A stretch of 17,296 nucleotides of DNA from an uncultured Muribaculaceae bacterium (GCA_910586455.1 CAJUHX010000043.1:1-17296); one strand, 5' to 3'. Positions 5,453 to 14,169 are shown, counted from the stretch's first letter. Program-made: numbers and translations. The notes: generated by a model not told the origin, from the sequence alone.

Positions 5453-7359
5453 TCGAACATGTTGTCGAGTTGCTGATTGGTTATAGTGCGTATTATGGTC
5501 AGGCCGTCGGGGGTAAAATCGGGAGTAGGCAGAGCCAGCAGTTCGTAGAGCAGCGACTCGGTTTCGGCATGGCTCCACACGGTATCGGCTTTGACTGCGG
5601 CAGCGCGGGCCATGGATATGGCTACAGGCATCAGCAGCGACTCACGGGCTTCGCCGCTGAGGTCGAGCTGCTCCACCAGACGCATAAGCAGTTCGCCGGC
5701 ATCGGTACCGGCAGCCATCGACGGCACTGCGGTAATGTTCCATGTATTGTCGCCCAGATAAGCCATGTCGAAGCCGAGCTCGCACAGTTCCTGACTGAAT
5801 GTCTGCAGGGCCACGCTTCCGGTGGGCGAAAGTTCCACGGCCTCGGGAAAGAGGAGCTGCTGCGACTGCACATCGCCCTCGCCTAACTGACGGCTGAATT
5901 TTTCATACAATACCCTCACATGGGCACGATGGCGGTCGACAAGCATCAGTCCCGACTTGGTCGGTGTCACTATCACCCGGTTGTGTAGCGTAAACATGGG
6001 TGTGGCCGTAGCCAGCGTGTCGAATCCCAGGCCCAGATCGACCTCGGGAGGCGGCGGGGGTACATCGTCCGTACTGCTGTTGAGGCGGCTGCACACGGTT
6101 TCCACACTGTCGGCATTGCCGCCCAGACGGCTGGCCACAAGGCGGCTGCCGCCGGCATCCGGAGCGGTATCGCCGACACGTCCGCAGAAGCCCTCGTAGA
6201 GTTTCTGCCAGTCGTGGTCGACCGGCGGCGTATAGGGTCGCGATACTTCAAAGGGGTTATACGATGTATCCACATCGGCCCCGGGCTGCAGACCGCTGCT
6301 GTCGGGGTCGAAAAAGGGGATGTCCGGCGCATCGTCGCTGTCGAAGTCTATGGCTCCGCTGGCATTGGCCTTGCCCAGCGCCTCCTTGATGGCGGCACAG
6401 AGTATCTGCCAGATTGCCTGTTCGTCCTCGAACTTTATCTCATGCTTCTGCGGATGTATGTTCACGTCAATACGTTCTGGCTCCACCTCCAGATTTATGA
6501 AGTAGCATGGCTGCGTGTCGGAACTGCTCAGCTCCGAGTAGCAGTTGAGTACGGCCTTGTGGAAGTAAGGGTGACGCATGTTGCGGCCATTGACAAAGAA
6601 GTACTGGTGCGCGCCGCGTTTTCGGGCATACTGAGGCAAAGTCACAAAGCCGCTTATGCGTACTATCGAACTCTCGGTTTCCACCGGAATCAGCTGATGG
6701 TCGAGGCTTTTGCCGAACAAGGCCGTGATACGCTGCTTCAGTGACGAACGGTGCAGCTGATGCAGGGTCACATCGTTGTGTATCAGCGTGAAATCCACTC
6801 CGGTATTCACCAAGGCCAGACGCTCGAACTCATGGACTATATGGCTGAACTCCACCGAATCTTTTTTCAGAAACTTGCGCCTGGCAGGCAGATAGGCGAA
6901 TATGTTCTTCACCATCAGATTGGTGCCCGGGGCACAAGCTGCAGCTTCCTGACTCTCGACCTTGGAGTCGGCTATAATCAGACGTGTGCCCACGCTGTCG
7001 CCCGGTCGCATACTGCGCATGTCGATTTGCGCCACTGCAGCGATAGATGCCAAAGCTTCTCCGCGGAAACCCATGGTTCGCAGCGAGTTGAGGTCGTCGG
7101 CTGCCGCTATCTTGCTGGTGGCATGGCGCTCGAAGGCCATACGGGCGTCGGTGGGCGACATACCCTTGCCGTTGTCGACCACCTGTACCAGTGTGCGGCC
7201 TGCGTCGCGTATGATTATTTCAACCGACGTAGCGCCCGCATCTATACTATTCTCCACCAACTCCTTGACCACCGACGCCGGACGCTGTATCACCTCGCCG
7301 GCGGCAATCTGGTTGGCCACCGAGTCGGGCAGCAGCTTTATTATATCGGTCTGCGTCAT
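5449..7359 (-). CDS. mutL: DNA mismatch repair protein MutL
   Basis: This 636-residue protein is full length for the family. MutL is the ATP-driven matchmaker that links MutS bound at a mismatch to strand incision. The GHKL ATPase motifs are intact: E36-N37 in ELVENSIDAG, DNGKGM at 62-67, TSKI at 81-84 and GFRGEAL at 97-103. The transducer domain contains FFVNGR (254-259) and the DVNIHP segment (298-303). A Pro/Asp-rich linker (about 335-440) leads to the C-terminal dimerisation domain (about 450-636). There the position of the DQHAxxE nuclease motif reads DRHRAHV (475-481), and the distal zinc-binding region reads TPDGLTII (616-623) without Cys or His, so endonuclease activity is doubtful. 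Both ends overlap neighbours by ATGA. Confidence 0.97.
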   Translation of the reverse strand: MTQTDIIKLLPDSVANQIAAGEVIQRPASVVKELVENSIDAGATSVEIIIRDAGRTLVQVVDNGKGMSPTDARMAFERHATSKIAAADDLNSLRTMGFRGEALASIAAVAQIDMRSMRPGDSVGTRLIIADSKVESQEAAACAPGTNLMVKNIFAYLPARRKFLKKDSVEFSHIVHEFERLALVNTGVDFTLIHNDVTLHQLHRSSLKQRITALFGKSLDHQLIPVETESSIVRISGFVTLPQYARKRGAHQYFFVNGRNMRHPYFHKAVLNCYSELSSSDTQPCYFINLEVEPERIDVNIHPQKHEIKFEDEQAIWQILCAAIKEALGKANASGAIDFDSDDAPDIPFFDPDSSGLQPGADVDTSYNPFEVSRPYTPPVDHDWQKLYEGFCGRVGDTAPDAGGSRLVASRLGGNADSVETVCSRLNSSTDDVPPPPPEVDLGLGFDTLATATPMFTLHNRVIVTPTKSGLMLVDRHRAHVRVLYEKFSRQLGEGDVQSQQLLFPEAVELSPTGSVALQTFSQELCELGFDMAYLGDNTWNITAVPSMAAGTDAGELLMRLVEQLDLSGEARESLLMPVAISMARAAAVKADTVWSHAETESLLYELLALPTPDFTPDGLTIIRTITNQQLDNMFE

Positions 7360-7961
7360 TCCTTAACCTCGTAACTTATGGTTTCGAGATAGAAATACGA
7401 AATATAGTCCTTGCCTTCGTCCTTGAGGCGTTTGTCTATTTCGCTGCGCATTTTAGCCAGACGCTGAGCGGCGGTCGACAGCGAGTCGAGCCCTTTAGCC
7501 CGGGCATCGGCGTCGCAATGTCCGGTTGCCGGAGCCTTGGAATTGGCGTCGCTGCCCAGCGCAGCCTCGCGCTCCTGAGCGAGCATGTATTCGCGCTCGA
7601 GCGAGTCGATTTCGGCACGGCCTACTCGGTCTTCACACAGTATGCCGCGTGCGAGCATGTGCTGTCCGGCACAGTCGGGCGAGAAAGCGCCGTTGATTTC
7701 AGGAGTAGCCTGGCAGCGCAGCGTCATACCGGCGCTGTCGCCCTGCAGAAACGCCTTGGTACCGCCATGGGCGCAGAGATGCGAGCACTCACCCTCCACC
7801 TGTATGGTATCGCCTACAAAAGCCAGAGGGTCGGCCATCAGATTGTCGACACTCAGCAGGGTATCGGCCACATTTACCGACATCGAACCGCCGTTTCCGC
7901 TACATGAGCCAAGGACAGACGCCGACATCAGCAACGCTGCCGCTATATGCAAAATCTTCAT
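7356..7961 (-). CDS. Lipoprotein with conserved Cys/His motif, OB-fold-like domain
   Basis: The 201-residue protein has a lipoprotein signal peptide with lipobox SVLGSC (Cys20). The residues after the Cys are SGNGGS, with no acidic surface-export signature, so it probably faces the periplasm. The core (about 34-115) has a beta-rich pattern, VGDTIQVEGECSHLCAHGG and then KAFLQGD, which places C59, H61, C63 and H65 in a tight cluster before a predicted OB-like barrel. Similar lipoproteins with C-x-H-x-C-x-HGG are, from memory, widespread in Bacteroidetes with unknown function; metal or redox chemistry is an inference. The C-terminal third is charged and helical, probably a coiled coil. It is first in the four-gene chain and its stop overlaps the mutL ATG by 4 bases. 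Confidence 0.85.
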   Translation of the reverse strand: MKILHIAAALLMSASVLGSCSGNGGSMSVNVADTLLSVDNLMADPLAFVGDTIQVEGECSHLCAHGGTKAFLQGDSAGMTLRCQATPEINGAFSPDCAGQHMLARGILCEDRVGRAEIDSLEREYMLAQEREAALGSDANSKAPATGHCDADARAKGLDSLSTAAQRLAKMRSEIDKRLKDEGKDYISYFYLETISYEVKE

Positions 7962-7986
7962 TTTATTAAGGTGTTTAAAATAATTA

Positions 7987-7994
7987 CAAAATTA
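7987..7994 (-). promoter_or_regulatory. Possible -7 element for the lipoprotein-mutL operon
   Basis: On the minus strand TAATTTTG (7994-7987) matches TAnnTTTG and sits 26 bases before the ATG at 7961, a sensible leader position. No clear TTTG or TTG lies at the expected distance upstream, so only half of a promoter is supported. The 245-base region 7962-8206 is divergent and must hold promoters for both directions. Confidence 0.4.
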
Positions 7995-8099
7995 ATATTT
8001 TTCTGCCGATTCCACCACCGCCGAGGTAGCAAAATTTCGCCATCGCTCTATAAATCAACTTCACTTTTGGCAAAAAGGTCGAATCAAATGATGAAAAAC

Positions 8100-8130
8100 T
8101 TGTTAAAGTTGAGGGAAAAGCGTAAATTTG
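8100..8130 (+). promoter_or_regulatory. Promoter of the DUF4493 lipoprotein operon
   Basis: TTG at 8100-8102 (within CTTG) and TAAATTTG at 8123-8130 are separated by 20 bases, the standard Bacteroidetes spacing, and the -7 box is a perfect TAnnTTTG. Transcription would start near 8137, leaving a leader of about 70 bases that is AT-rich and ends in the A-rich stretch typical of this phylum before the ATG at 8207. Confidence 0.65.
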
Positions 8131-8206
8131 CCTCGATTTTCAGTCACATTTTTTACTACCCCGAATATATTTACACACTTATAATATACAAACAAACCAA
8201 TCAACA

Positions 8207-10669
8207 ATGAACAAAACGCTAATCAAGGGCATGCTCCCTGCGGTTGTGGCCTTAAGCCTGACCGGCTGCTCGGCCGAGGACTTCTCGCTTGGCGGCAACA
8301 CCGGCAGCATCGCCCCGGAAGTAGCCCTCGACACTGAGGTTGCGGCTTCCGCCCGTTCGGCCCGTTCGGAAGCAGAGCTGACCGCCGAGGATCTGGTGCT
8401 TGCGCTGACCTCGTCGGACGGAAGCTACTCCAACAGCTGGAACGGTGTGTCGGCTTTCCCAACCGATGAAAAGTTCAAAACCGGCTGCTACACCATGACC
8501 GCCAGCTATGGCAATCTCGAAAACGAAGGTTTCGACAAACCCTACTACTTCGGCAGCACTGACCTGACCGTAACAGAAAACAATACCACTCATGTTAGTC
8601 TTACAGCCCAACTGGCGAACTCCATGGTTTCCGTGGAATACTCCGACAATTTCAAGAGCTACATGCAGGCCTGGAGCGCCGAACTCCACACCGAAGGCGG
8701 CGAATATATCTATTACGCACAGGACGAAAGCCGTCCGGCTTACCTGCGCCCCGGCGCCACTTCAATCAACGTGGAGCTCACCAAGCCAAACGGCCAGTCG
8801 GCAAAACTGCTGGCCGCCAACTTCGCTACCGAGCCCCGCCACCACTACCACGTGACCGTCGACCTGGCTCAGAGCGCCGGCGACGCAGTGCTTGTGGTGA
8901 AGTTCGATGACAGCGTAGACATGGAAGACATTGAAATCGAACTCTCCGACGAACTTATGAACGCCCCCGCGCCCACCGTGGCAGCACAGGGCTTCGACCC
9001 CGCCGCCGCGCTGACTTTCGTAGCCGGAATGGCTCCCGCCGACCTGGCTCCGAAGTTCGCCATAATGGCCCGAGGCGGCCTGGCAAAAGTTACCCTGACC
9101 ACTCAGTCGAAATCGCTCGTGCTGCAGGGCTGGCCCGAGTCGGTCGACCTGATGGCCACACCCGAGAACCTGCAGTCGCGGATGCGCTCTCTTGGCTTCG
9201 ACTGTATGGGCCTGTGGAAGAACCCCGACAAGATGGCCATGGTTGACCTCTCGGCTGTACTCAACAATATAGACTATCTGGAATCGGGCGCCAACGAAAA
9301 TGTATTCACCATCGAAGTTATCGACCGTTTCAACAAGGTATGCGAACAACCCGTCAGCCTCACCTTAAATATCGAAAAGCTGGAGCTCACACTCTCCGAT
9401 CCGGAAACCCTGATGATGGAAGCCGATGAACTCGTACTGACTCTGGCCTACAATGGAGCTGAGCCGGAAAAGAACGTCAAGTTCCAATACCTCAACCAGC
9501 GCGGCACCTGGACTGACCTCAGCGTCAAGAGCCTCGCGCCGGCAGCACGCGGCATCGAAACCTACCGTGTGGTTCTGGCCGTTCCTGCCAACGACAAAGA
9601 CCTCCGAATTCGAGCCATAAGCGGCAGCATCGAAAGCGCCGCACTGGAAGTGATGCGCACCGAGCCCCCTTTTAAAATTGCTTGTGACGAAAATGATGTC
9701 TTCGCCAACCGCGCCTTGCTGAGCGTTACAGGCGATAACGAAAGCCCTGCCGAGCTTGCCGCGAAAGCAAAACTACTGCTCAGCACCGACGGCGGAGCCT
9801 CCTACAGCGAATATACCTCTCTGACACCGAACGGCGGCAACCTCAACCTCAGTAACCTGAACGATAACACAGCATACACCGCCCGCATAGAAATCGACGG
9901 TATGCAGTCGCGCCCCATTACATTCACTACCGAAGAAAAACTGCAGATTCCCAACGGCAACCTCGACGCAGCGGTGACCAACGACGGAAGCGGGTCGAAT
10001 TGGGAAAATGTTGTATTCGAAGGCTGGGGAACCAACAACCCCATGACTACAAGCCAGGGCAGCGACTTAGGATATTGCCGCATCTCAGGCACCAAACAGA
10101 CCGATGACGCCCGCTCCGGCAAAGCGGCCCGGATACGCACACACGGCTGGGGAGAAGGCAATACGGCCGCCGGCGACGGAATATTTTTCGGATCCAGTAA
10201 ATGCAAATACATTGATCCGGGACTTCTGCATTTAGGTGCATCACGCTATGGTCGTCCAAGCGGATATGGCAGTACAGCCGGTTATCTGCTCACCGATGAC
10301 CTCGACTGCGGCATAGCTTTTAAATCACGCCCATCGTCGGTAAGCTTCTGGTTCAAATACACTGCAAAGAATTCCGCCGACCACGGCATAGCACGCGCAT
10401 ATGTGTACGACGCAGCAGGAAACGTTCTGGCGGAAGGCTCTGTGGAACTCGGCAGCCAAAACGACTATACTGAGAAGAACATATCATTCAATTATGGTGC
10501 AAATGCAGGTAAAGCCGCCAGGATTTATATCTGTTTCCTATCGACTGTGGTAGAAAATTCTCTCAAAAAAGACAAAAACTGGATTACACCGCCTCCTTTC
10601 GGAGATTTAGGCCGCGGTGAATGGGCCGGCTCAACCCTCTATATCGATGACGTAACTCTTAACTACTAA
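8207..10669 (+). CDS. DUF4493 lipoprotein with C-terminal PCMD-like domain (first of three)
   Basis: This 820-residue surface-type lipoprotein has lipobox LSLTGC (Cys21), followed by SAED, acidic residues that fit the Bacteroidetes lipoprotein export signal. Residues of about 24-240 form the DUF4493 region, beta-rich and fimbrillin-like, with landmarks GFDKPYYFGS (108-117) and HHYHVTVDL (212-220). A middle beta domain (about 250-390) is shared with the third gene. Another beta segment (about 395-485) and an FN3-like part (about 486-575, ending ITFTTEE) lead to a C-terminal jelly-roll region (about 580-820). It opens with IPNGNLD, contains SFWFKYT (713-719) and closes with LYIDDVTLNY, which matches the PCMD (putative carbohydrate metabolism) domain pattern. 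The role is probably glycan binding or surface attachment; this is inference. It leads an operon, 9 bases before the next gene. Confidence 0.85.
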   Translation: MNKTLIKGMLPAVVALSLTGCSAEDFSLGGNTGSIAPEVALDTEVAASARSARSEAELTAEDLVLALTSSDGSYSNSWNGVSAFPTDEKFKTGCYTMTASYGNLENEGFDKPYYFGSTDLTVTENNTTHVSLTAQLANSMVSVEYSDNFKSYMQAWSAELHTEGGEYIYYAQDESRPAYLRPGATSINVELTKPNGQSAKLLAANFATEPRHHYHVTVDLAQSAGDAVLVVKFDDSVDMEDIEIELSDELMNAPAPTVAAQGFDPAAALTFVAGMAPADLAPKFAIMARGGLAKVTLTTQSKSLVLQGWPESVDLMATPENLQSRMRSLGFDCMGLWKNPDKMAMVDLSAVLNNIDYLESGANENVFTIEVIDRFNKVCEQPVSLTLNIEKLELTLSDPETLMMEADELVLTLAYNGAEPEKNVKFQYLNQRGTWTDLSVKSLAPAARGIETYRVVLAVPANDKDLRIRAISGSIESAALEVMRTEPPFKIACDENDVFANRALLSVTGDNESPAELAAKAKLLLSTDGGASYSEYTSLTPNGGNLNLSNLNDNTAYTARIEIDGMQSRPITFTTEEKLQIPNGNLDAAVTNDGSGSNWENVVFEGWGTNNPMTTSQGSDLGYCRISGTKQTDDARSGKAARIRTHGWGEGNTAAGDGIFFGSSKCKYIDPGLLHLGASRYGRPSGYGSTAGYLLTDDLDCGIAFKSRPSSVSFWFKYTAKNSADHGIARAYVYDAAGNVLAEGSVELGSQNDYTEKNISFNYGANAGKAARIYICFLSTVVENSLKKDKNWITPPPFGDLGRGEWAGSTLYIDDVTLNY

Positions 10670-10678
10670 CACATAACA

Positions 10679-11962
10679 ATGAAAACCAAAATATTAAGCA
10701 TACTGCTGACTGTAGCCGCCATGGTTGGTTTCGGTTCGTGCGACAACGGACTCGACCCCCAGCCACAGGCTCATGGCCAGCTCAAGCTCAACACATTAGG
10801 TGTTGATATCGACGACTCCGAAAGCGTTATAAGCCGCGCCGGTGTAGATACCGACAACTTTATTGTTGTCATTACAAACTCCGCCGGCGAGGTTCGCGGC
10901 AAGTACAGCTATGCCGAAATGCCCGAAATAATCACTCTGCCTGTTGATGACTACACCATAGACGTAAATTCGCACGAACTCCAGAAAGCCGAATGGGACA
11001 AGCCCTACTACAGCGGCCGCAAGGAATTCAAGATTACCGACGGCAATATTACTGAAATCGGTACTGTTACCTGCAAATTCGCCTCACTGAAAGTAAGCGT
11101 GGCCTATACCGCCGACCTCAAGGAAGCCATGGGCGCCGACTGCTGCGTAACCGTAGTGGCCAACGACGAAGGACGTCTGGAATATCTGCCCGACGAAAAC
11201 CGTATAGGCTGCTTTGCTGTAGTCGAGGGAAGCAACACCCTTGTCGCCTCCTTTACAGGTACGGTAAAAGGCGCCGAAATTCATACAAACAAAACCTTCA
11301 ACACCGTGGCCCCCGGCCAGCACTATAAAATCACTTTCGGCATCAAGGGCGGCGATCCGACTCTGCCTGAAGAAACAGGCGAGATTGCACTTGGCGATAT
11401 AACCGTAGACCTGAGCGTAATCGACGAAAACGTCAGCGGAAATGTCGACGACGAGGAAGACATCATCACCGACCCCACCCGCCCGGGCACCGACCCCATC
11501 AAGCCCGGCGAACCGGGCGGTGAAGACCCCGACGACCCCCGGCCTCCGGTTGAGCAGCAGACTATCACAATTATATCAGGTGATGTTAAATTCAACGAGG
11601 ACGAAGACTATACGGGCCCCAATAGCTGCGAAATCAGTCAGTGTGTTGTAACCATCGGATCCGAAGTAGGCCTGACTCATCTCAAGGTGAAAATCGAAAC
11701 AACCAACGACGGCTTCCGTGATGAAGTCGGTAATATGCTGCCGTTCGATTTCGACCTTGCCGAACCCGGCAACGATGCCGAATCGTTTACCACACTCGGT
11801 TTCCCTGTCGGCAATGATGTAATCGGCCAGAAAGAAGTCACATTCGACATCAGTACCTTTGTACCGCTCCTGCCCCTTTTCCCGGGCACACACACCTTTA
11901 CGCTTACCGTAATGGACAGCAAGAACACCTTAGTCAGAACCCTCACATTCGTAGCTCAATAA
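10679..11962 (+). CDS. DUF4493 lipoprotein, short form (second of three)
   Basis: The protein has 427 residues. The lipobox is VGFGSC with Cys21, then DNGLD, again acidic near the lipidated Cys. The DUF4493 region (about 30-250) carries the family landmark EWDKPYYSGRKEF (105-117) and GQHYKITF (213-220), each aligning with the first and third genes. A disordered, Asp/Pro/Gly-rich linker (about 257-291) joins it to a single beta domain (about 295-427) that ends in a HTFTLTVMDS pattern. The same pattern occurs in the middle domain of the third gene (YTITITATD). It therefore lacks the FN3-like and PCMD parts of its neighbours. The stop is 2 bases before the next ATG. The natural length supports a real short paralogue rather than a truncation, since the frame is clean and the neighbour follows at once. 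Confidence 0.85.
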   Translation: MKTKILSILLTVAAMVGFGSCDNGLDPQPQAHGQLKLNTLGVDIDDSESVISRAGVDTDNFIVVITNSAGEVRGKYSYAEMPEIITLPVDDYTIDVNSHELQKAEWDKPYYSGRKEFKITDGNITEIGTVTCKFASLKVSVAYTADLKEAMGADCCVTVVANDEGRLEYLPDENRIGCFAVVEGSNTLVASFTGTVKGAEIHTNKTFNTVAPGQHYKITFGIKGGDPTLPEETGEIALGDITVDLSVIDENVSGNVDDEEDIITDPTRPGTDPIKPGEPGGEDPDDPRPPVEQQTITIISGDVKFNEDEDYTGPNSCEISQCVVTIGSEVGLTHLKVKIETTNDGFRDEVGNMLPFDFDLAEPGNDAESFTTLGFPVGNDVIGQKEVTFDISTFVPLLPLFPGTHTFTLTVMDSKNTLVRTLTFVAQ

Positions 11963-11964
11963 TA

Positions 11965-14082
11965 ATGAACAACATAATATATAAAATAGCAGCCGCAGCA
12001 CTGGTCGCAGGCGGACTCAGCGCGTGTAGCGAAGAGCTGCTGCCGGTCGAGGGTGAGGGCCACGTAAAAATCTCGGCCACCCTCAACAGCGACGTCACAG
12101 TGGTGTCGCGCGCCATGGCCGAAGAAGAGCTGGCCGCAAGCTGCACCGTATGGATAAGCAACTCCAAAGGTGTGGTTCGCGAATATCACGGACTCAACAA
12201 CATACCCGCCGGAGGCATCGACCTCTACAGCGGCCACTACAAGGCCGAAGGCTGGGCCGGCGTAAAGAGTGCCGCGTCGTGGGAAGACCGCTGGTTTGAA
12301 GGCGTCGAGGAATTCGACGTGACCAAAGGCGAAACCACCAACGTGGAACTCAGCTGCAAAATACAGAACACCCTGGTTTCGGTAGTGTACGACGCAAGCG
12401 CCGACGAAGTAATCAGCGACTACACCATGACCGTAGGCAGCACAGCCGGCGAACTGGTGTTCGAAGGCAACGACGAGCGCAAGGGCTACTACATAATGCC
12501 CGAAGGCGAAACATCGATGAAGTACACCCTCAAAGGCAAACTCAGCAACGGCGAAGAATACGCCCGCAGCGCCACTATCGAAAATGTCAAGCCATCCACC
12601 GAGTACCGACTCACCGTACGATATACCGGCGAGAACGAAGAACTTGGCGGTGCATTCCTTACCATCGAGGTCGACGAAAGCGAAGTGGTGGTAGAAGACA
12701 CCATACTTATAACCGTTGCACCTGAAATACAGGGCTTCAACTTCGATATCGACCAGCCGGTTCGTGGCAAAGCCCGCGAGTTCGGCCGCAAGTCGCTGTA
12801 CATCTCCGCCTCGGCAGCACTTAAAAGCGTGATTCTCTATGGCGAAATCCTGCAGCAGAAACTCAATCTCGACGGCCCGGACTTCGATTTTATGAATTCT
12901 GAAGACCATGTGCACGACGCTGTGGTTGCAGGAGGTATCAACAACGTCTATACCTACGACGAAGAGAACGACATCTCCAACATGAAAATCAACTTCGAGG
13001 AGCTGTTCACCAACAGCCTCGTCGACGGCGAATACACCATTACCATAACCGCCACCGATGTTCTGGGCAAGAGCAGCGTAAAGACTCTTACTCTGGTTGT
13101 GAGCGACGACCCCGTGACCACCGCCGCCATCAACCTGATGGATGTTTATGCCACCACCGCAGTGCTGCGAGCCAATCTCAGCGGCGACGCCACCGAATAC
13201 GGCTTCAACTATCGCCCCGTGGGCAGCAGCGAATGGACTTATGTAAGCGGTACCGCCAACGGCAGCGACTACAGTGCACAAATCAGCAGCCTCAGTCCCG
13301 AAACAGAGTACGAATATGTAGCTGTTACTCCGGATTTCACCTCTGACAGAGTCATCCGCTTCACCACCGAAGGCGCTCCCCAGCTGCCCAATGCAAGCTT
13401 TGAGAAGTCGGTAATGGACGGCAAGATTCTCCGATTCTACGGCGAAGGCGAAGATATGTTCTGGGACAGCGGCAACAAAGGTTCGGCTACCATAGGCAAA
13501 AACATCACTACTCTTTCAACCGACTACAGGCACAGCGGCGAAAAATCGGTGAAACTGGCCTCGGAGAAGGTAGCCATAGCTTTCGCAGCCGGCAACCTTT
13601 TCGCAGGCGAATTCCTTGGCATAGAAAGCCTCACCAAGGGTATTCTCGGATGGGGACGCCCGTTCACCGCACGCCCCAAAGCACTCAAAGCATGGGTTAA
13701 ATATACACCTGCCACCATCAGTGAATATGGCGGGGGCGACCTGCAGAAAGGCGACATGGACGAAGGCATCATCTACATGGCATTGGTCGACAACAGTACC
13801 GACAGCTATAGCAGCTATAGCGGCTGGCCTTGCATCGTGGCCACCAAGCAGCCCAAGCTCTTCAACCCCGAAGGCAATAATGTAATAGCCTACGGTGAGC
13901 GTGTATTCAAGGGCGCGACTGAAGGCGACGGACTGATTGAAATCACCATACCCCTCGACTATAAGCGCACCGACATAAAACCGTCGAACATCATCCTCAC
14001 CGCCTCGGCATCGCGCTGCGGCGACTACTACACCGGCGGCCCCTCGGTAATGTACATCGACGATTTCGAGCTGGTTTATTAA
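11965..14082 (+). CDS. DUF4493 lipoprotein with C-terminal PCMD-like domain (third of three)
   Basis: The protein has 705 residues. The lipobox is GGLSAC (Cys21), followed by SEEL. The DUF4493 region (about 30-240) contains SWEDRWFEGVEEF (105-117), equivalent to the DKPYY motif of its paralogues, and a STEYRLTVRY segment (211-220). The middle beta domain (about 248-380) is followed by an FN3-like module (about 385-470; SLSPETEYEYVAV and IRFTTEG). The PCMD-like jelly roll (about 473-705) opens LPNASFE, contains LKAWVKYTP (574-582) and ends MYIDDFELVY. It shares the same order as the first gene with shorter spacers, so the two probably arose by duplication. Likely surface exposed, possibly recognising glycans; substrate not visible. 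It is the last gene of the operon, before the long stem-loop at 14104-14169. Confidence 0.85.
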   Translation: MNNIIYKIAAAALVAGGLSACSEELLPVEGEGHVKISATLNSDVTVVSRAMAEEELAASCTVWISNSKGVVREYHGLNNIPAGGIDLYSGHYKAEGWAGVKSAASWEDRWFEGVEEFDVTKGETTNVELSCKIQNTLVSVVYDASADEVISDYTMTVGSTAGELVFEGNDERKGYYIMPEGETSMKYTLKGKLSNGEEYARSATIENVKPSTEYRLTVRYTGENEELGGAFLTIEVDESEVVVEDTILITVAPEIQGFNFDIDQPVRGKAREFGRKSLYISASAALKSVILYGEILQQKLNLDGPDFDFMNSEDHVHDAVVAGGINNVYTYDEENDISNMKINFEELFTNSLVDGEYTITITATDVLGKSSVKTLTLVVSDDPVTTAAINLMDVYATTAVLRANLSGDATEYGFNYRPVGSSEWTYVSGTANGSDYSAQISSLSPETEYEYVAVTPDFTSDRVIRFTTEGAPQLPNASFEKSVMDGKILRFYGEGEDMFWDSGNKGSATIGKNITTLSTDYRHSGEKSVKLASEKVAIAFAAGNLFAGEFLGIESLTKGILGWGRPFTARPKALKAWVKYTPATISEYGGGDLQKGDMDEGIIYMALVDNSTDSYSSYSGWPCIVATKQPKLFNPEGNNVIAYGERVFKGATEGDGLIEITIPLDYKRTDIKPSNIILTASASRCGDYYTGGPSVMYIDDFELVY

Positions 14083-14103
14083 CCCGTCGGAACTACCTGA
14101 TAA

Positions 14104-14169
14104 AACCCCTTTAGAGGTAAGCGTAAAAATTGCGCCCCTGCAGTTTACGTCGTCACCTCTAAAGGGGTT
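14104..14169 (+). terminator. Long stem-loop after the DUF4493 operon
   Basis: AACCCCTTTAGAGGT (14104-14118) and ACCTCTAAAGGGGTT (14155-14169) are perfectly complementary over 15 base pairs. After a small internal loop, CGTAAA (14122-14127) pairs with TTTACG (14144-14149), leaving a 16-base loop. The plus-strand tail TTCTCTATT is only moderately T-rich; the minus-strand tail reads TTTTATC. It lies 22 bases past the last DUF4493 stop, so a terminator is the simplest reading, but it is longer than most and might be a dispersed repeat or an RNA-stability element. Confidence 0.6.

Noticed and set aside
5453..5578. N-terminal extension of the serine hydrolase from an upstream ATG at 5578
   Set aside because: The extra 42 residues are Arg-rich and would bury the signal peptide; the ATG at 5452 gives a proper signal peptide and a 4-base overlap with mutL.
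7947..8210. An 87-codon plus-strand frame before the first DUF4493 gene
   Set aside because: It spans the divergent promoter region, including the TAAATTTG box, and has a Lys/Ser/Ile-rich composition expected of AT-rich non-coding DNA.
11956..13281. A 441-codon open frame on the minus strand opposite the third DUF4493 gene
   Set aside because: The plus-strand frame encodes a lipobox, DUF4493 landmarks and a PCMD-like end; the antisense frame is Gly/Ala/Val/His/Phe-rich nonsense caused by the codon bias of the real gene.
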